A stretch of DNA of 64,000 nt from Fodinicurvata sediminis DSM 21159 (lineage in GTDB: Bacteria; Pseudomonadota; Alphaproteobacteria; Kiloniellales; DSM-21159): assembly GCF_000420625.1 (NCBI RefSeq), contig NZ_ATVH01000013.1, positions 524,975 through 588,974 on the forward strand, read 5' to 3'. Both the position numbers and the translations under genes were made by a program. The notes beneath the pieces were generated by a model. It searched no databases. It was not told where the DNA came from and saw nothing but the letters and a program-made list of their open reading frames with translations. Shown here piece after piece: positions 48,171 to 56,807 of this stretch (position 1 is its first letter; the number at the start of each line of letters is the position of its first letter).

Positions 48171-49898
48171 ATGAGACAGGTCTTGCGCATCTTTTTCGGG
48201 GCCGAGGGGCCCAAGAAGTGGATGGTTCTGGGCTGCCTGTTGCTGGGCAACATCGTCCAGGGCATCGGCATTGCCGGGCTGGTGCCCCTGATCGCCGTGG
48301 TCAGCGACAGCGGAAGCGAGGAGCCGTCGGCCGCCGCCACCTATGTGCTGGACGCCGTGCGCTCCATCGGCATCGAGCCGACGCTGGAGATCCTGTTGCT
48401 GATCGTGGTGGCGGGGATCAGCGCAAAGTCGCTGATCAACCTGCTGGCCATGCGCTATGTCGGCTATGTGGTGGCGGACATCAGCACCAGCCTGCGCCGC
48501 GAGCTGTTGGCCAACCTGCTGAACGCCAACTGGTCCTTTCTGTCGCAGCAGTCGCTGGGCAAGGTGGCCCAGACCATCAACCAGATGGCCATGCGCGCGG
48601 GCCAGGCTTTCAAGCTGTCGGCCGACTTCCTGTCGAACCTGTTGCAGACGGCGGTCTATATCGTCGTCGGCTTCTTCGTCTCGTGGAAGCTGGCAGTGCT
48701 GTCCCTGGTGATCGGCGCCATCATCACCCTGTCGCTCAACCGCTTCATCAAGCAGGCGCGCAATGCCGGCCGCGACGATGCCGGCCAGACCAACCAGCTG
48801 GGCGCCATCCTGGCCGACGCCCTGTTGGGCATCAAGTCGCTGAAGGCCATGGAGCGGCAGAAGGAATATGCCGACCTGATCAACGCATCGATATCCAAGA
48901 TGCGCAAGACCATGCGCCGCAAGGTCATCACCAAGGAAAAGCTGGCCAACGCACAGGAGCCTCTGTTGGTGGTCTGCCTGGCCGGCGGCTTCTACATCCT
49001 GATCGAGATCGTGCAGATGCCCATCGCCCAACTGATCGTCATGGGCGTGATCCTGCAGCGTACAGTGAAGACCATCAACAAGCTGCAGACCCAACTGCAG
49101 CAGGTGGCGATCATGGAGGGATCGTACGAGGCCCTGCATTCCATGATGAACGAATCCGCCGCCCAGGCCGAAGAACGCGGCGGCCGGGTCCGGCCGACAC
49201 TGGACCGCGGCATCGCCTTCCGCAAGGTGTCGTTCCACTACACCGACCAGGACGGCCCGGTCCTGAACGAGTTGTCCCTGGACTTCCCGGCGCGCCAGCT
49301 CTCCGTCCTGACCGGTCCCTCCGGCGCTGGTAAAACCACGGTGACCGACATATTGCTGGGCTTCTACTATCCCATGGAGGGCCAGGTCCTGATCGACGGC
49401 ACTCCGCTGCAGGACCTGGACCTGATCGCCTGGCGCCAGATGATCGGCTATGTGCCCCAGGAACTGGGCCTGTTCACGGAAACCATCCTGGCCAACATTA
49501 CCCTGATGGACCCCAAGCTGACCGAGGAGATGGCGGTGGATGCCCTGAAGGCCGCGGGTGCCTGGGACTTCGTCAGCCAACTGCCCGACGGCATCCACAC
49601 CATGGTGGGCGAACGCGGCAGCCGCTTTTCCGGTGGCCAGCGCCAGCGCATCTCCATTGCCCGCGCCCTGGTGCACAAACCCCGCCTGCTGATCCTGGAC
49701 GAGGTGACCAGCGCCCTGGACGCCACCACCGAGCAGGAAATCTGCCAGACCATGAAGGCTCTGAGCCAGGAGGTCACCATCATCGCCATTTCCCACCGAC
49801 CAAGCTGGATCGAGGTGGCCGATGTGGTGCACAGGTTGGAAGGCGGCCGCCTTGCCAACAAGCCCGACGAGGGCCCACGGGCCGTGAACGTCTCGTAA
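48171..49898 (+). CDS. ABC exporter, fused permease and ATPase (polysaccharide locus)
   Basis: 575 residues. Six membrane helices in about residues 15-310 ('WMVLGCLLLGNIVQGIGIAG', 'ILLLIVVAGISAKSLINLL', 'YIVVGFFVSWKLAVLSLVIG'). The ATPase part has Walker A 'LTGPSGAGKTTVTDILLG' near residue 385, 'MIGYVPQELGLFTETILANI', signature 'RFSGGQRQRISIARAL', Walker B 'LLILDEVTSALDA' and H-loop 'IIAISHRPSW'. It is a type IV exporter that may move a lipid-linked glycan or glycolipid, given the glycosyltransferase genes after it. The substrate is inferred from context only. Confidence 0.92.
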   Translation: MRQVLRIFFGAEGPKKWMVLGCLLLGNIVQGIGIAGLVPLIAVVSDSGSEEPSAAATYVLDAVRSIGIEPTLEILLLIVVAGISAKSLINLLAMRYVGYVVADISTSLRRELLANLLNANWSFLSQQSLGKVAQTINQMAMRAGQAFKLSADFLSNLLQTAVYIVVGFFVSWKLAVLSLVIGAIITLSLNRFIKQARNAGRDDAGQTNQLGAILADALLGIKSLKAMERQKEYADLINASISKMRKTMRRKVITKEKLANAQEPLLVVCLAGGFYILIEIVQMPIAQLIVMGVILQRTVKTINKLQTQLQQVAIMEGSYEALHSMMNESAAQAEERGGRVRPTLDRGIAFRKVSFHYTDQDGPVLNELSLDFPARQLSVLTGPSGAGKTTVTDILLGFYYPMEGQVLIDGTPLQDLDLIAWRQMIGYVPQELGLFTETILANITLMDPKLTEEMAVDALKAAGAWDFVSQLPDGIHTMVGERGSRFSGGQRQRISIARALVHKPRLLILDEVTSALDATTEQEICQTMKALSQEVTIIAISHRPSWIEVADVVHRLEGGRLANKPDEGPRAVNVS

Positions 49899-50122
49899 AC
49901 TTGAGCCAAGTTGTTTCGGGCAGCCGCCGAATCACGAAAATTACTTGTCGGTTAAGTGCCACGCCGTCTTCATGAAATGGTCACAGGCTTGGATTGACTG
50001 AGATCAAGAAAAAAATCACAATATAGTGGTCAGTTCAGCAGGCCATACCGAATGGTTTTTCGGACTGTAATTTAAATAAATTCCTCACTTTCTATTCATT
50101 TCCGCATTTAAAGGCCCATAAA

Positions 50123-51337
50123 TTGAGAAAAAGGAAAGTTGCACTTCTACTCCATCAACTGCGGTACGGCGGTGCGGAACGGGCGTTGACCTATCTGGCC
50201 AAAGGCTTTGCGGAACAAGGCATAGAGGTGGATTTCCTGATCCGAAACCAGGAACATACGGCCTATCTGGACAACCTCCCTGAGGAAGTGAGGCTTTTGC
50301 GAGTCGGCAAGAAGTCGGTGCTCAAGACAAGGGTGCAGATCGCGCGCAGCCTGCCCCAGGCCGTTTCCAGGACCCCACGCCTGTTTTACGGGAAGGATCT
50401 GCTCCCCATCAATCTGCGCATGATCCCGGGTATCGTGACGTACCTGAAAGCGGAGCAGCCGGATGGCCTGCTGACCACGATTCCCCGCAACAACATTTCC
50501 GCCATCTGGGCGCAGAAGATCGCCAGGGTGCCAACCCGGGTGGTGATTCGGGAGGCGAACACCTTTTCCGCAGCCTCGGCGACGGCGGGGCATTACTTCG
50601 AGCGGAACATGCACCACCTCGCCGCCCGCTGGTATCCGGAAGCCGCCGGGATCGTCTCGGTCTGCGACGGGGTCGGCGACGACCTTGCGGATTTCCTGAA
50701 GCTGGAAAGGTCACAGATTCGCACGATATACAACCCCTTGGACCTGCAGCGAATCGAGAGGCTGTCCGCCGAATCTTCGCGGCACCCCTGGCTGCAGGAC
50801 AAGACCCACCCCGTTCTGGTCACCGTCGGACGCCTGCATCCCCAGAAGGACCACGAGACCCTGCTGAAAGCATTGGCGCGGATGAACGACCAGCGCCCCG
50901 TGCGCCTGATCATTGTCGGGGAGGGAGATAGGGACAAGTTGTTGCACCAGGCCAGGCAACTGGGGGTCCAGGACCGGATCAGCCTGGCCGGCAATACCGC
51001 CAATCCCTATGCTTATATCGCCCGTGCCGACGCCTTCGTGCTGTCCTCCGCCTGGGAGGGTTTTCCCAATGTGTTGCTGGAGGCCCTGGCCTGTCGCACC
51101 CCGATTGTCAGCACGGACTGCCCCAGCGGCGGCCCCTCGGAACTGTTGCACAGGGGACGATACGGCCGGATGGTTCCCGTCGGAAATCCGGAGTGCATGG
51201 CCGAGGCCATCGAAGGCGCTTTGCAGGCCCCGGGAGATCTGGAGGCCGGCTATCGCTACGTTGAAAGCTTCACGATGGAAAGGTCTGCCGGCAGCTACCT
51301 CTCCCTGCTGTTGGGGGAGAGAGCGGATGCGCTCTAG
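50123..51337 (+). CDS. GT4-family glycosyltransferase
   Basis: 404 residues using a TTG start at 50123 (AAAGG about nine bases upstream); no ATG or GTG fits as well, since the first strand 'KVALLLHQLRYGGAERALTYL' begins immediately. Donor-half motifs: 'PVLVTVGRLHPQKDHETLLKAL', 'LIIVGEGDRDKLLHQARQLG', 'DRISLAGNTANPYAYIARAD', and 'EGFPNVLLEALACRTPIVST' with the E-x7-E nucleotide-sugar site. Its TAG overlaps the TAG of the converging methyltransferase gene in the palindrome CTAG (51334-51337). Part of the surface-glycan locus. Confidence 0.92.
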   Translation: MRKRKVALLLHQLRYGGAERALTYLAKGFAEQGIEVDFLIRNQEHTAYLDNLPEEVRLLRVGKKSVLKTRVQIARSLPQAVSRTPRLFYGKDLLPINLRMIPGIVTYLKAEQPDGLLTTIPRNNISAIWAQKIARVPTRVVIREANTFSAASATAGHYFERNMHHLAARWYPEAAGIVSVCDGVGDDLADFLKLERSQIRTIYNPLDLQRIERLSAESSRHPWLQDKTHPVLVTVGRLHPQKDHETLLKALARMNDQRPVRLIIVGEGDRDKLLHQARQLGVQDRISLAGNTANPYAYIARADAFVLSSAWEGFPNVLLEALACRTPIVSTDCPSGGPSELLHRGRYGRMVPVGNPECMAEAIEGALQAPGDLEAGYRYVESFTMERSAGSYLSLLLGERADAL

Positions 51338-52137
51338 CGCAGCGTCCGTTTGATTTTTTTCAACAGGCCCTTCTTTTGCGGTTTCTTTCTGGGAAGGCGC
51401 AGCCAGGAGGGGGGACTCGTTTCACTTGGCAAAACAACCTCTCCCTCGACAAGAACCAGATTCCTGTAGACCTCGGTAATCTCCCGCCAATTCATCTCGA
51501 CAGGCCTGTCGATCGCCTTTTCGGCGAACAGCGTTCCCCGGACAACCTCGCGTGTTCGGATCCAGCCCTGGGCCTCGAAATAATCCGCCAGCATCCACGA
51601 CAGCTTTTTCTTCAGGTCCAGAGAGCAATGACCGGGTTGCTGCTCCGGCTTCACGCGGACACGGTCTTCATAGTCGTCGATGACGATGGGGGCGCCGGGC
51701 GCAACCCTGTTGAAGAACAGGTCGAAATCCCTGTCGATCCGGCCGTCGGCATCAAGCATCAAGAAGCCGATTTGTCTATCGTCGGGAAGCCTTGTATGGG
51801 TTTCCCGAACGTCGCCGATTACGAGTTCGACTATCTCAGAGACGCCAAAATGCGAAAGGTTCCCTCTTATTATTCTGAGATTATCTTTCAATCCGCCATA
51901 GGCATCCCTGGACCCACCGACAATCTTGTCAAAAGAATAAACTTTCGAGCTACTACCCGACTCTTTTGCTCCTAACGCGATGCTAACAGTTCCAGCACCA
52001 TGTGCTGTACCAACTTCAACAACACTTCCTAGATTTACCATTTTTGCTGCGCAGTATATCCTCCTATACACGTCGGGGTGAAGCATTCCATTGCAGGCAA
52101 TCTTAATGTTGTGAAAATCTTTGTACATATCGGTCAT
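51334..52137 (-). CDS. Class I SAM-dependent methyltransferase-like protein
   Basis: 267 residues. 'NLGSVVEVGTAHGAGTVSIALG' is a SAM motif I of the Methyltransf_24/CmcI-like type, 'VYSFDKIVGG' holds the acidic ribose-binding region, and 'QIGFLMLDADGRIDRDFDLFF' and 'PGAPIVIDDYEDRVRV' match the later strands with metal-binding acidic residues. The C-terminus is very basic ('LRLPRKKPQKKGLLKKIKRTLR'-like), suggesting membrane association. It probably O-methylates a sugar; the target is not readable. The N-terminal coding part is AT-richer than the rest. Confidence 0.75.
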   Translation of the reverse strand: MTDMYKDFHNIKIACNGMLHPDVYRRIYCAAKMVNLGSVVEVGTAHGAGTVSIALGAKESGSSSKVYSFDKIVGGSRDAYGGLKDNLRIIRGNLSHFGVSEIVELVIGDVRETHTRLPDDRQIGFLMLDADGRIDRDFDLFFNRVAPGAPIVIDDYEDRVRVKPEQQPGHCSLDLKKKLSWMLADYFEAQGWIRTREVVRGTLFAEKAIDRPVEMNWREITEVYRNLVLVEGEVVLPSETSPPSWLRLPRKKPQKKGLLKKIKRTLR

Positions 52138-52366
52138 ATTTAATATTTATCTTAAGCTGAAACCATCAGGTATAGTTTTATATTTAAGAGATAGATTAAG
52201 CAAGAATATTTATGATAATATAAATTACATCCCTTATATTATTAAAAAATTAATACAAGCCTTTCATTGTTTAATTATTTAAAATTATATATAATATTGT
52301 GGTATTATACCTAAGTATAAAGCAGATCGATCGACAAGAAGGGCAGGTCCCGCGAGGTAGTTATTA

Positions 52367-53142
52367 TTAGGCTGCAGACTCATAAGACTTCAACCAGATG
52401 CGTAGTGACGCGAGCTTGAGTGCGGCCATGTAGTTCTCCGGTTTGCGGTCATAGCGTGTGGCGATGCCACGGAACTGCTTGATCTTCCCAAAGAAGCGCT
52501 CGACCTGGTTGCGATAGCGGTAGAGGAAGCCAGAGAAGGCAAAGGCTTCTTTCCTGTTCTTGCGGGCCGGAATGTTGGCCCAGGCGCCCTGTTCTTCCAC
52601 AAGCTGTCGGATCTCCATGCTGTCATAGGCCTTGTCGGCCAGCAGGATGTCATAGGCGCTCACACTTTGTAGGAGGCTTGCTGCGGCCTTGCCGTCGTGG
52701 GCCTGTACTGCGGTCAGCTTCAGATCAACGGGCCTGCCTTCGGCATCCACAAGGGCATTGATCTTGGTGGTCAGACCGCCACGGGAACGTCCCATGCAGC
52801 CATCGTCGTGATCCCCCTGTTTGTCGCCGCAGCCTACTGGTGAACCTGTACGCAAGAAGAGTCGATCATGATGATGTCGCCGTCGTAAGCCCGGGCAATC
52901 TCCCGCAGCAGCCGATCCCAGACCCCGGCTTGCCGCCAGCGTGCAAAGCGATTGTAGAAGGTGCTCGGGGGACCATAGCGCTCGGGGATATCGGCCCAGG
53001 GACTGCCGGTGCGAAAGCGCCAGAGAATGCCGTTGATCAGCCGCCGGTCGTCCACGCGTGGCACGCCGCGGGATTTGTTGGGCAACAAAGGCTGTATCAC
53101 AGACCATTCGTAATCCGTTAGTTCGTAACGCCGCCGGCTCAT
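52367..53142 (-). pseudogene. IS5-family transposase, split in two frames
   Basis: The first frame (53142 to a TAG at 52834) gives 'MSRRRYELTDYEWSVIQPLL', the DUF4096-type N-domain, and the first catalytic Asp in 'IIMIDSSCVQVHQ'. The rest continues in the -1 frame: 'GRSRGGLTTKINALVDAEGR', 'DILLADKAYDS' (second Asp) and 'YRYRNQVERFFGKIKQFRG' (catalytic Glu), ending at 52367. Some IS427-type elements use programmed frameshifting here, but the join needs passage of a TAG or a shift before it, and a G5 run just after the TAG would restore the frame with one added G. So a true mutation is at least as likely. The final TAA uses bases of the TA target site. Confidence 0.8.
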
Positions 53143-53226
53143 CTGTCCTCCGTTGCTTGCTCCACAGAGGACAAAGGGGAATCATAAATCACCCAAATTG
53201 GGAATCCCGTTTATGAGTATGCAGCC
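52370..53226 (-). mobile_element. IS5-family insertion sequence (857 bp)
   Basis: Imperfect terminal inverted repeats GGCTGCAGACTCATAA (from 52370) and its partner ending at 53226 differ at one position in 16. Both ends are flanked by TA, consistent with the short target duplication of the IS427 subgroup. It separates an AT-rich intergenic stretch from the AT-rich glycosyltransferase-like gene. Confidence 0.85.
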
Positions 53227-53228
53227 TA

Positions 53229-53525
53229 GACAAATGAGCGCGTGATCATTGCGAACTGGGCGGCTGAAGGTCAATAGCATAGTGTAGTCACGCTCGGATC
53301 TCCACGATCAAATATCCGCCACCGTCGCAGCTAACTGGAACCGGCAAGGAGCATCACCGCTGCGCACAGCCGAAGGCTCCGCGGAGATTACCCTTGCCCT
53401 GTCTGTGCACAAGCGTAATTATCTACCAATGATTCCAGTCGCACCTAGATGAAGCTTTGAGGGTACGTCAGACAGTTGCCATTTAATCACTCTACCTGTT
53501 AGGCGATACGTTTTATGGTTATTAA
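53229..53525. other. Intergenic region after the IS5 element
   Basis: About 300 bases of ordinary GC content, then AT-rich near 53500. No gene, tRNA or clear promoter recognised. It may be a remnant of the region interrupted by the IS. Confidence 0.5.
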
Positions 53526-54266
53526 ATGAACAACAAAAACATGAAAGAGATAGATATTTGTATTGTGTCGGGAAGCAGGCCTGATCTATTGAACAAGACA
53601 CTTCTATCCTTTAATGAAAATCTACTTAAGTATTTTAGAATAAATAAAGTTTTTGTAAATATAGATACTATATTTGGAGATGAGAATGATAGAAATATTT
53701 GTATAAAAATTATTGATTCTTATTTTGAAGAAAGCACAATAAATAAGACAAAAAATCCAAGCTTTGGGGCATCTGTTAAATGGTTATGGTCTAATGTTAG
53801 TAATAATCCATTTTTACATTTAGAAGATGATTGGCTATGCCTGCAAAAAATTAATCCACAATTTATCATTAACTCATTAAATAAAAAAACGAAATCAGTT
53901 TCTCTTTTAAGTTATAATCATGGAAAAAAAGGTGATAATGAATTTTCTTCTATATATAAAAAATATAAATTGTTTGGTTTTATAAGTAGAGAGAAAATTA
54001 TCCCACATTTTAATATGAGTCCAAGTTTTTTTGATGGAGAGTTTGGAAAAAATTGCTCTGATTTAATGGATCCAGAACTAGATCCAGAAAAACAATTTAG
54101 AGAAGGAGTTAACGAAGAATTATTTAAATACGCGAAAAAATATAAATGCAAGTTTCTTAAGTCAGATACAGGAGAACCCATAGTAAAAGATATAGGAAGG
54201 GAATGGCAAAAAAATAATTCAATAAATAAATTTGTTAGTAATGGTAAATCGTATTGGGAGATATAG
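53526..54266 (+). CDS. AT-rich glycosyltransferase-like protein
   Basis: 246 residues; the ATG at 53541 is an alternative start. Pattern suggests a GT-A fold: an opening strand 'IDICIVSGSRPDLLNKTLLSF', a middle 'FGASVKWLWSNVSNNPFLHL' and 'HLEDDWLCLQKIN', in which E-D-D could be the metal-binding D-x-D. Rich in Asn, Lys and Ile, with a codon usage (AAA, AAT, ATA, TTT) quite unlike the GC-rich surroundings, hence probably transferred from an AT-rich donor. No closer family recognised, so sugar and linkage are unknown. It precedes the CDP-sugar operon by about 150 AT-rich bases. Confidence 0.7.
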   Translation: MNNKNMKEIDICIVSGSRPDLLNKTLLSFNENLLKYFRINKVFVNIDTIFGDENDRNICIKIIDSYFEESTINKTKNPSFGASVKWLWSNVSNNPFLHLEDDWLCLQKINPQFIINSLNKKTKSVSLLSYNHGKKGDNEFSSIYKKYKLFGFISREKIIPHFNMSPSFFDGEFGKNCSDLMDPELDPEKQFREGVNEELFKYAKKYKCKFLKSDTGEPIVKDIGREWQKNNSINKFVSNGKSYWEI

Positions 54267-54416
54267 AATTATATATTTCAAATGCTATAATTATTTTATT
54301 TATTATTTTAATTTTATTAAACAGAAAATATTTTCTGATATGAAAATGTCTGTATTTTACATTATAATATTTAAAGGCCTTTCACGAAAAAGTTAATTTT
54401 GGGTAGAATAATTGGT

Positions 54417-55193
54417 ATGAAAGCAATAATCCTAGCTGGCGGTTATGGGACACGGATCAGCGAAGAATCCCATTCTCGCCCTAAGCCGATGGTTGAGGTC
54501 GGGGGCAGGCCCCTTCTCTGGCACATCATGAAGCTCTATTCCCATTTCGGTGTTCAGGATTTCATTATCTGCTGTGGGTACAAGGGTTATGTAATCAAGG
54601 AGTATTTTTCGAACTACTTCATGCATATGTCGGATGTGACCTTTGACATGGGCAGCAATCGTGTCACCTATCACCAGAACCGCGCGGAGCCTTGGCGGGT
54701 GACCTTGATTGATACGGGTGAGGGTACGATGACAGGCGGTCGTTTGAAGCGCGTTGCAGGTCACCTGGAGCCAGGCGAACCCTTTTTCTTCACCTATGGC
54801 GATGGTCTTGCGGACATAAATATTTCAGCCCAACTCGCATTTCATCGTGAACATGGCAGACAGGCAACGGTTGCTGCTGTGAAGCCACCAGGTCGTTATG
54901 GTGCGCTGGAAGCGAATGATGCGGGGCATGTTGAACGTTTCGTTGAAAAGCCAAGGGGTGACGGCGGGCGCATCAATGGAGGCTTTTTTATCCTCGAGCC
55001 CGGAACGGTGGAGTTGATTGATGGAGACGCTACCTCTTGGGAAGAGAAGCCCTTGAGGGTGTTGGCAGAGCGCGGTGAACTCCGGGCGTTTAACCACGAT
55101 GGCTTCTGGCAACCCATGGATACCTTGCGCGAAAAGACCCAGCTCGAGGATCTTTGGGCAACAGGCAAGGCGCCTTGGGCACTCTGGACATGA
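54417..55193 (+). CDS. rfbF: Glucose-1-phosphate cytidylyltransferase
   Basis: 258 residues from the ATG at 54417. 'MKAIILAGGYGTRISEESHSRPKPMVEVGG' type opening (nucleotide-binding GG-x-GTR, then RPKPM), 'FIICCGYKGYVIKEYFSNYF', 'LIDTGEGTMTGGRLKRV' (family-specific), 'FFFTYGDGLADINI' with the metal Asp, and 'MDTLREKTQLEDLW'. It makes CDP-glucose from CTP and glucose 1-phosphate, the entry step for CDP-6-deoxyhexoses in O-antigen and related glycans. The stop overlaps the start of rfbG by four bases. Confidence 0.96.
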   Translation: MKAIILAGGYGTRISEESHSRPKPMVEVGGRPLLWHIMKLYSHFGVQDFIICCGYKGYVIKEYFSNYFMHMSDVTFDMGSNRVTYHQNRAEPWRVTLIDTGEGTMTGGRLKRVAGHLEPGEPFFFTYGDGLADINISAQLAFHREHGRQATVAAVKPPGRYGALEANDAGHVERFVEKPRGDGGRINGGFFILEPGTVELIDGDATSWEEKPLRVLAERGELRAFNHDGFWQPMDTLREKTQLEDLWATGKAPWALWT

Positions 55194-56254
55194 ACAGACC
55201 GTCATCTGCCTTCTGGAAGGACAAGAAAGTCCTTATAACCGGGCATACCGGCTTCAAGGGAACCTGGCTTGCGCTTTGGCTTAACAAACTTGGAGCAGAG
55301 GTGGCCGGCTTAGCTTTACCTCCAGCAACCACTCCCAATTTGTACCAGCTCACCGGTCTGGAAGAGGATATTCAAAGCCACATTGCAGATATCAGGAACC
55401 CGGAAGAAATATCCAACAGTTTGCGAGACAGCCAGCCTGAAATCCTGTTTCATCTCGCTGCGCAATCACTCGTTCGTCCTGGTTACAAGAACCCGGTCGA
55501 CACCTTTGCCAGCAACGTTATGGGATCGGTCCATGTTCTGGACGCTGCACGGGACAGAAGTTCACTGAAAGTGATCGTGATGGTAACGACCGACAAGGTC
55601 TACCATAACAGGGAGTGGCTTCATGCCTATCGTGAAAGCGACAGGCTGGGGGGGCGTGACCCCTATAGCGCCAGCAAGGCTGCAAGCGAAATCGTGATTT
55701 CCAGTTACCGGGACTCCTTCCTGCAGGAGCACGAAATTGCCGTGGCGTCGGCCAGGTCCGGCAATGTGATCGGGGGCGGCGACTGGTCAGTTGACAGGCT
55801 GATACCCGATGCCGTTCGTGCCTGGCAGAAGGGAGAAGCTGTAAGATTGCGAAATCCTGATGCCACACGCCCCTGGCAGCATGTTCTCGAACCTCTCAAT
55901 GGCTACTTGCAGCTTGCGGAAAGATTATGGGATCGACCTGATCTTGCGGGAGCCTACAATTTCGGTCCAAACCTGACGGAAACGGCAACGGTTCGATCTG
56001 TCCTGGAGAACGCACGACAAGCTTACGGTGCTGGCGAAACGGTGTTCGAGACACCTCCGAATGACGCACTGCATGAAGCAGGCCGCCTTGCCTTGGAAAG
56101 CTCCAAGGCCCAGGCATTGCTTGGGCTCATGCCGGTCTGGAGGCTAGAAGAAGCACTGGAGCGAACAATGTCCTGGTATCGGGCTCAGTATCATGGATCT
56201 GATGCCCGGTCGTTGTGCGAAGCGGATATCACTCAGTTTGAGGGCTGCACATGA
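55190..56254 (+). CDS. rfbG: CDP-glucose 4,6-dehydratase
   Basis: 354 residues, starting at the ATG at 55190 in an ATGA overlap with rfbF. An extended SDR: 'KKVLITGHTGFKGTWLALWL' (NAD-binding G-x-x-G-x-x-G), 'ADIRNPEEI', 'LFHLAAQSLVRPGYKNPVDT', 'VMVTTDKVYHNREW', and the catalytic Tyr-x-x-x-Lys in 'DPYSASKAASEIVI'. 'RSGNVIGGGDWSVDRLIPD' is typical of RfbG. It converts CDP-glucose to CDP-4-keto-6-deoxyglucose. Overlaps the next gene by four bases, so rfbF, rfbG and the epimerase-like gene form a coupled run. Confidence 0.96.
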   Translation: MNRPSSAFWKDKKVLITGHTGFKGTWLALWLNKLGAEVAGLALPPATTPNLYQLTGLEEDIQSHIADIRNPEEISNSLRDSQPEILFHLAAQSLVRPGYKNPVDTFASNVMGSVHVLDAARDRSSLKVIVMVTTDKVYHNREWLHAYRESDRLGGRDPYSASKAASEIVISSYRDSFLQEHEIAVASARSGNVIGGGDWSVDRLIPDAVRAWQKGEAVRLRNPDATRPWQHVLEPLNGYLQLAERLWDRPDLAGAYNFGPNLTETATVRSVLENARQAYGAGETVFETPPNDALHEAGRLALESSKAQALLGLMPVWRLEEALERTMSWYRAQYHGSDARSLCEADITQFEGCT

Positions 56255-56805
56255 ACCGCTTCGAGATCGAGGCATTGCCCCTGGCAGGACTGGCCTGCGT
56301 TGTGCGCCAGACGCGCGGTGATGCCAGGGGATACTTTTCACGCCTGTTCTGTTCTGAGGATCTGTTCGAGGCAGGGTGGGAAACCGGCCTTGCTCAGGTC
56401 AACCATAGTTATACTCAAAACTCGGGGACGGTCCGCGGTTTCCATTTCCAGAACCCTCCCTTTGCGGAGATGAAGCTGGTTCATTGCCTCCAGGGCGAGG
56501 TCTGGGACGTGGCGGTCGATATACGTCACGACTCACCGACATTCCTGCAATGGCATGGGGAGAGGCTTTCCTCGGCCAATGGCAGGGGGATGTTGATTCC
56601 CGAAGGTTTCGCGCACGGGTTTCAGGCCCTGAGTGATGATGTGGAATTGCTCTACTTTCACTCAGTGGCGCATGCGCCTGCTGTGGAAGAAGGGCTGAAT
56701 CCCTTGGATCCGAAGCTGGGCATTTCCTGGCCCTTGCCGATAAGCGTGCTTTCCAAGCGTGATCGTGGCCACCCGTATGTGCAGGACAACTTCAAAGGGA
56801 TCTGA
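56251..56805 (+). CDS. RmlC-like sugar 3,5-epimerase family protein, catalytic Tyr apparently replaced
   Basis: 184 residues, cupin fold of the dTDP-4-keto-6-deoxyhexose 3,5-epimerase family: 'DARGYFSRLFCSEDLFEAGW', 'NHSYTQNSGTVRGFHFQNPP' with the catalytic base His, 'VWDVAVDIRHDSPTF', 'IPEGFAHGFQALSDDVELLY', and 'LDPKLGISWPL'. Where most members have Y-Y-x-P this one reads 'AHAP', so the general-acid tyrosine seems to be a histidine. Such a change may restrict it to one epimerisation or another reaction. Substrate is presumably the CDP-4-keto-6-deoxyglucose from RfbG. ATGA overlap with rfbG. Confidence 0.88.
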   Translation: MNRFEIEALPLAGLACVVRQTRGDARGYFSRLFCSEDLFEAGWETGLAQVNHSYTQNSGTVRGFHFQNPPFAEMKLVHCLQGEVWDVAVDIRHDSPTFLQWHGERLSSANGRGMLIPEGFAHGFQALSDDVELLYFHSVAHAPAVEEGLNPLDPKLGISWPLPISVLSKRDRGHPYVQDNFKGI

Positions 56806-56807
56806 CA

